From contig CAXXHV010000002.1 in the NCBI GenBank assembly GCA_963678575.2, forward strand, positions 2,320,086 through 2,384,085: 64,000 nt of DNA, in the 5' to 3' direction. Positions within the stretch are counted from its first letter, which is position 1. Every line of letters begins with the position of its first letter. The notes beneath the pieces are model-generated. The model searched no databases. It was not told where the DNA came from and saw only the letters and a program-made list of their open reading frames with translations. The stretch comes from Pleomorphochaeta sp963678575 (GTDB lineage Bacteria; Spirochaetota; Spirochaetia; Sphaerochaetales; Sphaerochaetaceae). Below, in pieces: positions 25,185 to 33,647 of this stretch. The position numbers were made by a program, and so were the translations under genes.

Positions 25185-25486
25185 TAGAGCACTTCCCCGG
25201 TTTTCTTCGCGTAACGAACTTTTTTTCCGTCTTCGTCGAACTTATATCCAATCTTACTTACTTTTCCATCTGCTACTAATGCAACATTAGAAACGTGGAT
25301 TGGAGCTTCAATGTCAATAATACCGCCCTTGTCTTGTGGACTACGCTTTTTAACAGTTTTTTTAACCATATTTGCGCCTTGGACGATTACCCTTTCACTT
25401 TCTGGGACAACCTTAACAATCTTACCTACAAAACCTTTGTCTTTTCCGGCAAGAATTTTAACGGTGTCATTTTTTTTGAGCTTCAT
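25184..25486 (-). CDS. rplX: 50S ribosomal protein L24
   Basis: 100 aa assembly-initiator protein with a KOW motif (KNDTVKILAGKDKGFVGKIV) and the L24 stretch VIVQGANMVKKTVKKRSPQDKGG. Ten bases after rplN. Confidence 0.97.
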   Translation of the reverse strand: MKLKKNDTVKILAGKDKGFVGKIVKVVPESERVIVQGANMVKKTVKKRSPQDKGGIIDIEAPIHVSNVALVADGKVSKIGYKFDEDGKKVRYAKKTGEVL

Positions 25487-25496
25487 CGCTATTCTC

Positions 25497-25862
25497 CTAC
25501 AACACTTCCGGTGCTAATGAAACAATCTTCATATAACCGTTACGTAGCTCACGAGCCACTGGTCCAAAGATTCTTTTACCGCGTGGGTTATTGTTGGCAT
25601 CAATAATAACGCATGCGTTATCATCGAACCTGATATAGGTACCGTCAGGTCTACGGTATTCCTTCTTAGTGCGAACTACAACAGCTTTCAAAACAGCACC
25701 TTTTTTAATAGCACCATTTGGAAGAGCGTTCTTAACCGCAACTACTACAATATCACCAACACTAGCAACGTATCTATGGCTACCACCTAAAACTTTGATA
25801 ACTTGTACACGTTTAGCGCCACTATTGTCAGCAACATTTAAATAACTCTGCATTTGTACCAT
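25497..25862 (-). CDS. rplN: 50S ribosomal protein L14
   Basis: 121 aa at the subunit interface. MVQMQSYLNVADNSGAKRVQVIKVLGG at the start matches the family MIQ-x-Q start, so the first ATG is kept. GDIVVVAVK and FGPVARELR follow. Confidence 0.97.
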   Translation of the reverse strand: MVQMQSYLNVADNSGAKRVQVIKVLGGSHRYVASVGDIVVVAVKNALPNGAIKKGAVLKAVVVRTKKEYRRPDGTYIRFDDNACVIIDANNNPRGKRIFGPVARELRNGYMKIVSLAPEVL

Positions 25863-25877
25863 GACGTATCTCCTTGC

Positions 25878-26129
25878 TTAACGAGCACGCTCGACGACTT
25901 GAGTTAAGCGCCAGCACTTGTCTTTGCTATAATGACGACATTCAACAACACGAACGGTATCACCAATATGAGCATCATTTCTTTCGTCATGGGCCTTAAC
26001 TTTTTTAGTCTTGGTCACATACTTTTTATACAAAGGATGAAGGCTTCTTGTGTTAATGGCAACTACAATAGTTTTATCCATTTTATCACTAACAACCTTT
26101 CCTGTAAAAGTTTTTTTACTTACTTCCAT
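25878..26129 (-). CDS. rpsQ: 30S ribosomal protein S17
   Basis: 83-aa OB-fold protein binding 16S rRNA helix 11. KTFTGKVVSDKMDKTIVVAINT and the signature GDTVRVVECRHYSKDKCWRLTQVV. Follows rpmC by 16 bases. Confidence 0.97.
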   Translation of the reverse strand: MEVSKKTFTGKVVSDKMDKTIVVAINTRSLHPLYKKYVTKTKKVKAHDERNDAHIGDTVRVVECRHYSKDKCWRLTQVVERAR

Positions 26130-26145
26130 CTACCTCGAGCCTCTC

Positions 26146-26352
26146 TTAATTAGCGGATGTGCGAATGCCTAAGGCATACTCGTGGATAAGAGTGTTAAGG
26201 CGAGCAATTTGTCTCTTAACATTTCTAATTGCTAGAGGGTTTTCAACATGACCTAGAACCCTATCCATACGTATGTCTAAATATTGCTTGCGAAGCTCAT
26301 CACGCTTTGCGATCATTTCTTCCAATGTTAGATCTTTGAATGAATTCTTCAT
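26146..26352 (-). CDS. rpmC: 50S ribosomal protein L29
   Basis: 68 aa, two-helix protein at the tunnel exit. KDLTLEEMIAKRDELRKQYLDIRMDRVLGHVENP then VKRQIARLNT, the L29 signature. One base after the rplP stop. Confidence 0.96.
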   Translation of the reverse strand: MKNSFKDLTLEEMIAKRDELRKQYLDIRMDRVLGHVENPLAIRNVKRQIARLNTLIHEYALGIRTSAN

Positions 26353-26353
26353 G

Positions 26354-26770
26354 CTATTCTACCTCTCTTCTAACTACAATCTTTGTTTTGATTGGTAATT
26401 TCTGAGCAGCAAGTGAAAGTGCTTCACGAGCTAATTCTTCATTTACACCAGCCATTTCAAACATCATAGCACCTTGTTTAACAACTGCTACCCAACCTTC
26501 AGGGTTACCCTTACCGTTACCTTGTCTTGTTTCAGCGGGTTTCTTAGTATAAGGCATGTCAGGGAAAATCCTGATCCATACTTTACCACCACGCTTAATA
26601 TGACGTGTCATCGCAATACGAGCAGCTTCGATTTGGCGGTTAGTAATCCATTTTGGCTCTAGAGCCATAAGACCATATTCACCAAATGCAATAGTATTAC
26701 CACGGTGTGCAACACCATCTCTGGTGCCTCTATGCTTTTTTCTGTGAATGATTCTTTTAGGACTAAGCAT
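26354..26770 (-). CDS. rplP: 50S ribosomal protein L16
   Basis: 138 aa near the A site and aminoacyl-tRNA arm. MLSPKRIIHRKKHRG at the start, then GEYGLMALEPKWITNRQIEAAR and KPAETRQGNGKGNPEGWVAVV. Its start overlaps the rpsC stop by one base. Confidence 0.98.
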   Translation of the reverse strand: MLSPKRIIHRKKHRGTRDGVAHRGNTIAFGEYGLMALEPKWITNRQIEAARIAMTRHIKRGGKVWIRIFPDMPYTKKPAETRQGNGKGNPEGWVAVVKQGAMMFEMAGVNEELAREALSLAAQKLPIKTKIVVRREVE

Positions 26771-27462
26771 TAATTAACTCCTTTAGTAGGTTTTTTAACT
26801 AAACCACCTGCGTCATTCTTTTTAGCATGTTCGTAGATTTCGCCATTGAACACCCAAACTTTAATACCAATAGCACCAAAGGTTGTACGTGCTGTTGCAA
26901 CACCATAATCAATGTCCGAACGAAGAGTATGTAGAGGTACACGACCTTCTTTCATCCACTCTGTTCTTGCAATTTCTGCACCACCTAGACGACCAGAACA
27001 TTTAATCTTTACGCCTTGTACACCACTTTGCATTGCTTTTGAAACAGCCATTTTCATTGTTCTTCTGAAAGAACCTCTTGATTCTAACTGTTTTGCTACA
27101 TTTGCTGCTATTAATTGTGCATTGCCTTCAGGTTTCTTGATTTCTTTAATCTTGATTTGAACCTTCTTGCTTGAAAGTTTTTGTAAACGAGCACCTAACT
27201 TTTCAACATTTGAACCTTTGGAACCAATAATGATACCAGGGCGACTTGTTGTTATAACTACAGTTACGCGTTGTGGTTTACGAATAATTTCAACATCTGC
27301 AATTTCAGCACCTTGAACTTCTGGACAGTCTATTAAAGTTTTACGTAATAGTAAATCTTCATGTAATGTGTCAGCATATTCTTTTGAATCTACATACCAT
27401 TTAGACTTCCAAGTTTTATTAACTCCTAAGCGGAGTCCAATTGGATTAACTTTTTGTCCCAT
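26770..27462 (-). CDS. rpsC: 30S ribosomal protein S3
   Basis: 230 aa, mRNA entrance and helicase site of the 30S head. MGQKVNPIGLRLGVNKTWKSKW, KH domain with RPGIIIGSKGSNVEKL, and the C-terminal GRLGGAEIARTEWMKEGRVPLHTLRSDIDY. Directly follows rplV. Confidence 0.98.
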   Translation of the reverse strand: MGQKVNPIGLRLGVNKTWKSKWYVDSKEYADTLHEDLLLRKTLIDCPEVQGAEIADVEIIRKPQRVTVVITTSRPGIIIGSKGSNVEKLGARLQKLSSKKVQIKIKEIKKPEGNAQLIAANVAKQLESRGSFRRTMKMAVSKAMQSGVQGVKIKCSGRLGGAEIARTEWMKEGRVPLHTLRSDIDYGVATARTTFGAIGIKVWVFNGEIYEHAKKNDAGGLVKKPTKGVN

Positions 27463-27825
27463 TTATTCCCCCAAGTTTGCTTTTTCGTCAACAACGACTG
27501 TGATATGAGACATTCTCTTGAGTAGAATATCACGTCTTCCATGGGATCTTGGCCATACGCGTTTCATACGAGGACCTTCGTCTACCATTAGCTGAGTAAC
27601 ATATAATGAATCTTCATCAATTCTACTGTTAACATTCATAGCATTGGCGCCAGCACTCTGTACAACCTTAAGAAGAAGTCTAGCACCTTTTTGAGGCATA
27701 GCCTCTAAAATTGCAATAGCTTCGTTATAAGGCTTTCTCCTAATTAAGTTTGCAACAGGGCGAACTTTAGTTGGAGAAATCATAAGATATTTAGCGACTG
27801 CTCTATAGCCTGTATAATTTTTCAT
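27463..27825 (-). CDS. rplV: 50S ribosomal protein L22
   Basis: 120 aa lining the exit tunnel. KYLMISPTKVRPVANLIRRKPYNEAI and the tunnel-tip loop with GPRMKRVWPRSHGRRDILLKRMSHITVVV; no insertion or deletion of the kind linked to macrolide resistance is obvious. Confidence 0.97.
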   Translation of the reverse strand: MKNYTGYRAVAKYLMISPTKVRPVANLIRRKPYNEAIAILEAMPQKGARLLLKVVQSAGANAMNVNSRIDEDSLYVTQLMVDEGPRMKRVWPRSHGRRDILLKRMSHITVVVDEKANLGE

Positions 27826-27828
27826 ATC

Positions 27829-28107
27829 TTACCTACCCTTCTTTTTGTCAGAGGCAGCATGGCCACGGAATAATCTAGTAGGTGCAAACTCACCGAGTTT
27901 GTGACCAACTAAGTTTTCTGTAACATAAACTGGAATCCAAGTCTTTCCGTTATAAACGGAAATAGTGATACCAACCATTTCTGGAATGATCGTTGAAGCG
28001 CGGGAATACGTCTTGATCATAGCATTACTACCAGATTTGCCAGCTTCTGTAATTCTTTTTAAAAGCTTCTTTTCAATAAAAGGGCCTTTTTTGATTGATC
28101 TTGCCAC
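27829..28107 (-). CDS. rpsS: 30S ribosomal protein S19
   Basis: 92 aa, 30S head protein partnered with S13. MARSIKKGPFIEKKLLKRI and the signature WIPVYVTENLVGHKLGEFAPTRLFRGH. Confidence 0.98.
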   Translation of the reverse strand: MARSIKKGPFIEKKLLKRITEAGKSGSNAMIKTYSRASTIIPEMVGITISVYNGKTWIPVYVTENLVGHKLGEFAPTRLFRGHAASDKKKGR

Positions 28108-28116
28108 TTTAAACTC

Positions 28117-28941
28117 CTACTTACGCTTCTTAACGATGAACTTACTTGAAGGTTTCTTCTTAGAACGAGTCTTTCCGCCCTTAGTTGGTTTACCCCAAGG
28201 AGTAACCGGATGGCGACCACCGTTAGTTTTACCTTCACCACCACCATGTGGGTGATCAACTGGGTTCATTACAACACCACGAACTTTTGGACGTCTGCCA
28301 AGATGGCGTGATTTACCAGCCTTACCTAAATTAACGTTCATGTGATCTTCATTACCTAACTGACCAATTGTTGCATAACATTCAGCGAATATTAAACGCA
28401 TTTCACCAGAAGGTAATTTAATTGTTACATAATCCCCGTTTTTAGCAACAATTGTTGCACCCAAACCAGCACTACGTACTAATTGTCCACCACGACCAAG
28501 TGTTAATTCAATATTAAACACTTGAACACCTAAAGGAATATTCTTCAAAGGAAGAGCATTACCAATAGTTAGTGCAGCTTCTGGACCACTTACTACAATA
28601 GAACCAACTTGTAATCCTTTAGGAGCTAGCATATAACGTTTTTCACCGTCTGCATAGAAAACTAAAGCAATATTTGCTGTTCTATTTGGATCATATTCGA
28701 TGGTCTTTACAGTACCAGGAATACCAATTTTATTACGCTTAAAGTCAATAACACGATAAGCGCGTTTATGCCCACCACCTCTTCGGCGTACACTAATACG
28801 ACCATGACTATCACGACCAGCTTTTTTATTTAAGCTAGTTGTAAGTGATTTTTCTGGCTTATTTGTGGTCAAGTCGTCAAAAACTAAAGAAGTTTTCTGA
28901 CGAAGAGCGGGAGTATTGGGCTTATAAGATTTAAGAGCCAT
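28117..28941 (-). CDS. rplB: 50S ribosomal protein L2
   Basis: 274 aa, needed for subunit joining and peptidyl transferase structure. MALKSYKPNTPALRQKTSL at the start, AGRDSHGRISVRRRGGGHKR and the conserved VRGVVMNPVDHPHGGGEGK with the key His near the end. Confidence 0.98.
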   Translation of the reverse strand: MALKSYKPNTPALRQKTSLVFDDLTTNKPEKSLTTSLNKKAGRDSHGRISVRRRGGGHKRAYRVIDFKRNKIGIPGTVKTIEYDPNRTANIALVFYADGEKRYMLAPKGLQVGSIVVSGPEAALTIGNALPLKNIPLGVQVFNIELTLGRGGQLVRSAGLGATIVAKNGDYVTIKLPSGEMRLIFAECYATIGQLGNEDHMNVNLGKAGKSRHLGRRPKVRGVVMNPVDHPHGGGEGKTNGGRHPVTPWGKPTKGGKTRSKKKPSSKFIVKKRK

Positions 28942-28955
28942 TTTCCAAATTCTCC

Positions 28956-29258
28956 TTATACGCCTTCGATGGCTTGGATGCTTTCACCCTTAGCCAAAGT
29001 CACGACAGCCTTTTTCCAGTTCCCAGTGTTACCTTTTATAGCACCACCTTTTCCTCTAGAAAATTTAGGCTTACCTTTTACAATCATTACATTACATTTT
29101 GTAACTGAAACTTTGAAAAGTTCAGCAACTGCAGACATAACATCGAACTTATTAGCACGAGTGCTTATCTTAAATGTATACTTTTTACATTCACCTTCAC
29201 GAAAAATATTTGATTTCTCGCTCAATACTGGTGCAATGATTACTTCATCTGCTCTCAT
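28956..29258 (-). CDS. rplW: 50S ribosomal protein L23
   Basis: 100 aa at the tunnel exit, docking site for trigger factor and SRP. VIIAPVLSEKSNIF, YTFKISTRANKFDVMSAVAELFKVSVTKCNVM. Fourteen bases after rplD. Confidence 0.96.
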   Translation of the reverse strand: MRADEVIIAPVLSEKSNIFREGECKKYTFKISTRANKFDVMSAVAELFKVSVTKCNVMIVKGKPKFSRGKGGAIKGNTGNWKKAVVTLAKGESIQAIEGV

Positions 29259-29271
29259 TTCATTGATCCCC

Positions 29272-29901
29272 TTATTTTTCGCCGTAGAAGCTATTCAAGT
29301 TCGAAGCGGCTGTTTCCAATACAAGAATCTTTCTAGCGTAAAGAAGTTCTTTAGCAGAGAGTTTATTGAAGGAAAGAACATGTAAATAAGGTATGTTTCT
29401 TGCTGCTCTACGCAACATAGAATCATCATCCTTTAAAATAAGTGTTGTTCTTTTTTCGTCACACTTGAAGTTCTTCAATATGGCAGCGAGGTCTTTGGTC
29501 TTGCCGTTTTCACTTGTAAAGTCTTCAACTATCACTAAACGTTCATCTTGAACACCTTTTGAAAGAAGACTTCTCATTGCTAAACGTTTCATCTTCTTTG
29601 GTAATTGATAACTATAATCACGAGGTTTAGGTCCAAAAATTGTACCACCACCAACATGAACAGGAGACTTTTTATCACCAAAACGTGCATTACCAGTTCC
29701 CTTCTGCTTGAAAGGCTTAGTATTGCTGTAATTGACCTCAGCACGGGTCTTGGTGCTTGCTGTACCTACACGTCGATTAGCAAGCTCATTATTTACGGCA
29801 TAATATATGCTTCCGTCACTAACTTCGCAATTAAATACTCTTTCATTTAATTCGATAGTTTTAACTTCGCTGCCGTTTTTAGAAAAGACTTTATATTCCA
29901 T
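29272..29901 (-). CDS. rplD: 50S ribosomal protein L4
   Basis: 209 aa, with a long tunnel loop that carries TKPFKQKGTGNARFGDKKSPVHVGGGTIFGPKPRDY. In Escherichia L4 also represses the S10 operon; no such leader was tested here. C-terminal LSAKELLYARKILVLETA. Confidence 0.97.
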   Translation of the reverse strand: MEYKVFSKNGSEVKTIELNERVFNCEVSDGSIYYAVNNELANRRVGTASTKTRAEVNYSNTKPFKQKGTGNARFGDKKSPVHVGGGTIFGPKPRDYSYQLPKKMKRLAMRSLLSKGVQDERLVIVEDFTSENGKTKDLAAILKNFKCDEKRTTLILKDDDSMLRRAARNIPYLHVLSFNKLSAKELLYARKILVLETAASNLNSFYGEK

Positions 29902-29915
29902 AATCTATCTCGCAC

Positions 29916-30536
29916 CTACTTCTTAATCGCTTTTTTAACGATGACAACGCTTTGAGAGGGACCAGGAATTGCACCCTTTACCATTAGTACCTGCATGTTT
30001 TCATCTACACGAATAACTTTTAGATTCTGAACTGTGGTCTTGTCTCCACCCATACGACCAGCCATATGATGACCTTTAAATGTACGTGAAGGTGTTGATG
30101 ACATTGATGTACCACCGATATCTCTGTGGAACTTAGAACCGTGAGTTGCACGTCCACCTGAGAATCCGTGACGTTTTATACCACCAGCGAATCCCTTACC
30201 TTTTGAGGTACCTGTTACGTCAACGAAAGATGCATCTTTAAAAATATCTACACCTAATTCATCGCCAACTTTTACTTCCTTTTCATAACCGCGGAACTCT
30301 ACTACATTTTGCTTTGGAGCGCATGTATCTTTGAATTGTCCAGCGAAAGGTTTAGTAATGGTGCTCTTTTTTTTGTCAACTGAACCAAGAATTGCAGCTT
30401 CATAGCCATTCTTTTCTTGAGTTCTTTGATCGATGACAAAATTGCCCTCAAACTTTATTACAGTCACAGGAGTAAGTCTGCCATTAGCATCAAACACCTG
30501 TGTCATTCCAACTTTTTTGCCGATAAGCCCTAACAT
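29916..30536 (-). CDS. rplC: 50S ribosomal protein L3
   Basis: 206 aa reaching toward the peptidyl transferase centre. MLGLIGKKVGMTQVFDANGRLTPVTVI, then KGKGFAGGIKRHGFSGGRATHGSKFHRDIGG and KGHHMAGRMGGDKTTVQNLKV. Sixteen bases after rpsJ. Confidence 0.98.
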   Translation of the reverse strand: MLGLIGKKVGMTQVFDANGRLTPVTVIKFEGNFVIDQRTQEKNGYEAAILGSVDKKKSTITKPFAGQFKDTCAPKQNVVEFRGYEKEVKVGDELGVDIFKDASFVDVTGTSKGKGFAGGIKRHGFSGGRATHGSKFHRDIGGTSMSSTPSRTFKGHHMAGRMGGDKTTVQNLKVIRVDENMQVLMVKGAIPGPSQSVVIVKKAIKK

Positions 30537-30552
30537 TTCTTACCTCACCTCT

Positions 30553-30861
30553 TTACTGCTTAATCTCTACATCTACACCGGCTGGGAGCTCAAGTTTCAT
30601 TAGGGCATCCATAACCTTAGATGTGGGATCTAGAATGTCAATCAATCGCTTATGAGTTCTCATTTCGAACTGCTCACGGGCCTTTTTATTGACATGGGGC
30701 GATTTCAGGACAGTGTATTTATTGATACGAGTTGGGAGAGGTACCGGACCTGAAACTTTTGCACCGGCCTTTACTACTGTCTGAACGATTGCTTTTGAGC
30801 TTTGTTCTACTAGCTCAACATCAAAACCTCTCAATCTGACTCGAATTCTTTCTTTAGCCAT
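30553..30861 (-). CDS. rpsJ: 30S ribosomal protein S10 (NusE)
   Basis: 102 aa; 30S head protein that also acts with NusB/NusG in antitermination. ERIRVRLRGFDVELVEQSSKAIVQTV and VPLPTRINKYTVLKSPHVNKKAREQFEMRTHKRL. It follows tuf by 61 bases, so tuf leads the S10 operon here. Confidence 0.98.
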   Translation of the reverse strand: MAKERIRVRLRGFDVELVEQSSKAIVQTVVKAGAKVSGPVPLPTRINKYTVLKSPHVNKKAREQFEMRTHKRLIDILDPTSKVMDALMKLELPAGVDVEIKQ

Positions 30862-30922
30862 TATTCCTCCAAAAAACGGGTCTTGTCAGTTAAATTACTG
30901 ACAAGACATTCGCTGATAAGAA

Positions 30923-32113
30923 TTATTCGATAATTTCTGTAACTTGTCCAGAAGCAACTGTTCTACCACCTTCACGAATAGCGAAGCGTAGACCTTTATC
31001 CATAGCAACTGGGTGAATCAATTCAACATTAAATGTTGTATTATCGCCAGGAAGAACCATTTGTTTGTCAGCTGGTAATTCTACAGAACCTGTGATATCA
31101 GTTGTTCTGAAATAGAATTGTGGGCGGTAACCACTAAAGAATGGTTTGTGACGTCCACCTTCTTCTTTGCTTAATACATAAACTGTACCAACAAATTTGC
31201 TGTGAGGAGTAATTGTTTTTGGAGCTGCAAGAACTTGTCCACGAACAACTTCTTTTTTGTCAACACCACGTAGTAGTGCACCAATGTTATCACCAGCTTG
31301 ACCTTCGTCTAATAGCTTGTTGAACATTTCAACACCAGTACATACTGTGTCTCTTGTTTCTTTAATACCAACAATTGATACTGGATCGTTAACATGAACA
31401 ACACCGCTGTCAATACGACCTGTAACTACTGTACCACGACCTGAAATTGAGAAAATATCTTCAATAGGCATTAAGAATGGTTTATCAACAGCTCTATCTG
31501 GTAGAGGAACATATTCGTCCATAGCAGCTAATAATTCATCAATGCATTTTGTTTTTTCAGGATCATCAGGACTGTTTAATGCTTCATAAGCTGAACCACA
31601 AATGATTGGACAATTTTCACCATCAAAACCATTTTCAGTTAATAGATCTCTCATTTCTTCTTCAACTAATTCAATAAGATCTGGATCATCAACTTGGTCA
31701 GTTTTATTAACAAAAACAATAATTGAAGGAACACCAACTTGGCGAGCAAGTAAGATATGTTCTTTTGTTTGAGCCATAGCACCATCAGTAGCTGCAACTA
31801 CAATAATTGCTCCGTCCATTTGTGCTGCACCAGTAATCATGTTTTTGATGTAGTCAGCGTGACCAGGACAGTCAACGTGTGCATAGTGTCTGTTATCAGA
31901 TTGGTATTCAACGTGACGAGTGTTGATTGTAATACCACGAGCTTGCTCTTCTGGAGCATTATCGATTGCATCATAAGCTAGAGCTTTATCACCAAACTTT
32001 CTAGCACAATGCATAGTGATTGCTGCGGTGAGGGTAGTCTTACCGTGGTCAACGTGACCAATAGTACCAACATTTACGTGGGGCTTAGTTCTCTCAAACT
32101 TCTGTTTAGCCAT
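30923..32113 (-). CDS. tuf: Translation elongation factor Tu
   Basis: 396-aa GTPase that delivers aminoacyl-tRNA to the ribosome. MAKQKFERTKPHVNVGTIGHVDHGKTTLTAAI with the P-loop, DCPGHADYIKNMITGAAQMDGAI, NKTDQVDD and C-terminal beta domains ending EGGRTVASGQVTEIIE. An upstream in-frame ATG (32146) would add 11 residues; the ATG at 32113 has a strong AAGGAGG and matches the family, so it is used. Preceded by a long structured leader and a near-consensus promoter. Confidence 0.98.
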   Translation of the reverse strand: MAKQKFERTKPHVNVGTIGHVDHGKTTLTAAITMHCARKFGDKALAYDAIDNAPEEQARGITINTRHVEYQSDNRHYAHVDCPGHADYIKNMITGAAQMDGAIIVVAATDGAMAQTKEHILLARQVGVPSIIVFVNKTDQVDDPDLIELVEEEMRDLLTENGFDGENCPIICGSAYEALNSPDDPEKTKCIDELLAAMDEYVPLPDRAVDKPFLMPIEDIFSISGRGTVVTGRIDSGVVHVNDPVSIVGIKETRDTVCTGVEMFNKLLDEGQAGDNIGALLRGVDKKEVVRGQVLAAPKTITPHSKFVGTVYVLSKEEGGRHKPFFSGYRPQFYFRTTDITGSVELPADKQMVLPGDNTTFNVELIHPVAMDKGLRFAIREGGRTVASGQVTEIIE

Positions 32114-32381
32114 CTCTTTCCTCCTTGTGCCGTTATAACCGGTCACAAAAAATATTAATAATACCTATAAAGGTATAACATCCTTTATAGTTTCATGAGA
32201 CAAACTAATGTTTATCTAGATAGAAAAAGAGGGTTTCCAGAGGTCGACAATTACTAAATAACAGCCGACATAGCTTAAGTTTGAAAAAAAACTTTAGTTC
32301 TGGAACCATCAATCATCTAAATAGATAATTTGTTTGGCTCGCTATCACACACGGGGACTCAAGTCACCACAGATGTGAACC
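32114..32381 (-). promoter_or_regulatory. Long structured 5' leader of the tuf-S10 operon
   Basis: About 270 bases between the predicted transcription start and tuf with no ORF of note. Hairpins, minus-strand order: TCACA/TGTGA with an inner GACT/AGTC pairing (about 32345-32380); AATTATCT/AGATGATT (32311-32330, one G-U); a long stem TTCCAGA/TCTGGAA enclosing AAGTTT/AAACTT (about 32234-32306); and CTATAAAGG/CCTTTATAG (32165-32190). Not recognised as a known riboswitch, 6S RNA, tmRNA or RNase P RNA. Confidence 0.55.
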
Positions 32382-32387
32382 TTTGTC

Positions 32388-32416
32388 AATATATTAAAAA
32401 CACAAATTATTGTCAA
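32388..32416 (-). promoter_or_regulatory. Strong promoter of tuf-S10 operon
   Basis: Minus-strand TTGACA (32411-32416), 17-base spacer, TATATT (32388-32393). A second TTGACA at 32384-32389 overlaps the -10 but has no good partner. The stretch 32417-32540 toward rpsG is AT-rich and I see no gene in it; a small AGGCC/GGCCT hairpin lies at 32508-32524. Confidence 0.75.
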
Positions 32417-32540
32417 CACCTAAATCATACTTATAATACATATAAAATTAATTAATTAAATATTTATAAAATAAAGACTTATCAAATAATGCATTATCTT
32501 CTTTTATAGGCCTAATAGAGGCCTTTTTGGGCAAATCTAC

Positions 32541-32571
32541 AAACAAAAACAAGCAACTAAAAAGTTGCTTG
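32541..32571 (-). terminator. Intrinsic terminator after rpsG
   Basis: Stem CAAGCAACT / AGTTGCTTG (32550-32558 and 32563-32571), loop of four A, followed on the minus strand by TTTTTGTTTG. Separates rpsL-rpsG from tuf. Confidence 0.85.
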
Positions 32572-32592
32572 TATATTTCATTATAATTGTTT

Positions 32593-33063
32593 TTACCATC
32601 TGAAATGTGTAAAAGCTTTGTTTGCTTCTGCCATTCTGTGGGTATCTTCTTTCTTTTTGAAAGCAGAACCAGTGTTTGAAAAAGCATCTAATAATTCGCT
32701 AGAAAGTTTTTCATCCATTGAACGACCATTACGATTTCTTGCAGCTGAAATTAACCATCTCATAGCTAAGGCTTCACTTCTTACCGCATTAATTTCTACT
32801 GGTACTTGATAAGTAGATCCACCAACACGGCGAGATTTTACTTCAACAACAGGTTTAACATTTTCAATAGCTTTTAAGAATACATCTAAAGCTTTTTCAT
32901 TTGATTTAGCTTCAACTGTTTCTAATGCTGTATAAACAATTTTTGTGCTAACTGATTTCTTACCATCAACCATCATATGACGGATGAATTTCTCGATGAT
33001 AACACTTCCGTATTTTGCATCAGGTAAAATTTCACGTTTTGTAGCAGCTTTTCTTCTTGACAT
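32593..33063 (-). CDS. rpsG: 30S ribosomal protein S7
   Basis: 156 aa, 30S head protein at the E site; represses the str operon in Escherichia. MSRRKAATKREILPDAKYGSVIIEKFIRHMM, the beta-hairpin VGGSTYQVPVEI and C-terminal EDTHRMAEANKAFTHFRW. Not followed by fusA, unlike in many bacteria; a terminator follows. Confidence 0.98.
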   Translation of the reverse strand: MSRRKAATKREILPDAKYGSVIIEKFIRHMMVDGKKSVSTKIVYTALETVEAKSNEKALDVFLKAIENVKPVVEVKSRRVGGSTYQVPVEINAVRSEALAMRWLISAARNRNGRSMDEKLSSELLDAFSNTGSAFKKKEDTHRMAEANKAFTHFRW

Positions 33064-33075
33064 AACTTACTCCCC

Positions 33076-33450
33076 TTAAGCCTTTGGCTTTTTAGCGCCG
33101 TACTTAGAGCGACTTCTCTTACGATCTGTAACACCAAGGGTATCCTTAGCACCACGAACGATATGATAACGTACACCAGGAAGGTCCTTTACTCTACCAC
33201 CACGTAGTAATACTACTGAGTGTTCTTGTAGATTGTGACCAATACCAGGGATGTAGGCAGTTACTTCAATTCCATTTGACAAACGAACACGAGCTACCTT
33301 TCTAAGTGCAGAGTTTGGTTTTTTTGGAGTTACAGTCATAACTCTGGTACAAACACCACGCTTTTGAGGGCAACTTTCAAGAGCAGGAGATTTTGTCTTA
33401 TTAATTTGACTCTTTCTCCCTTTTCTAATTAGCTGATTAATAGTAGGCAT
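33076..33450 (-). CDS. rpsL: 30S ribosomal protein S12
   Basis: 124 aa at the decoding centre. MPTINQLIRKGRKSQINKTKSPAL, TVTPKKPNSALRKVARVRL and RGGRVKDLPGVRYH. The two Lys positions linked to streptomycin resistance (PKKPNS and GRVKDLPG) are wild type. Located 185 bases past rpoC; that gap contains a candidate leader hairpin (GATCC/GGATC) but no clear promoter. Confidence 0.98.
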   Translation of the reverse strand: MPTINQLIRKGRKSQINKTKSPALESCPQKRGVCTRVMTVTPKKPNSALRKVARVRLSNGIEVTAYIPGIGHNLQEHSVVLLRGGRVKDLPGVRYHIVRGAKDTLGVTDRKRSRSKYGAKKPKA

Positions 33451-33591
33451 CTTCTAGATACACTCCCTTTTTTAATTCGCGATCCACTCAACTCTCACAT
33501 TTTGGGGATCTATACTCTTCTTATAAGAGAAAAATATTTCCAATAAAAGTAGCCAGCATGAATACTACTAAATCCTAACTATAAACTCTTC

Positions 33592-33647
33592 ATAAGGACA
33601 TTAAGCCAACAGGCAAAATATCCTTATAAAAATATCTATAAGATATT
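33592..33647 (-). terminator. Hairpins at the rpoC 3' end
   Basis: AATATCT/AGATATT (33631-33647, overlapping the rpoC stop) with a short U-rich tail, then ATAAGGA/TCCTTAT (33592-33598 and 33621-33627) enclosing GCC-AACA-GGC. Likely partial termination or mRNA end protection before rpsL. Confidence 0.5.

Noticed and set aside
32508..32524. AGGCC/GGCCT hairpin followed by TTTTT on the plus strand as a terminator
   Set aside because: No plus-strand gene lies upstream to be terminated, and the stem is only five pairs.
32448..32687. 79-codon minus-strand ORF next to rpsG
   Set aside because: It overlaps rpsG in another frame and crosses the rpsG terminator; no ribosome site or family.
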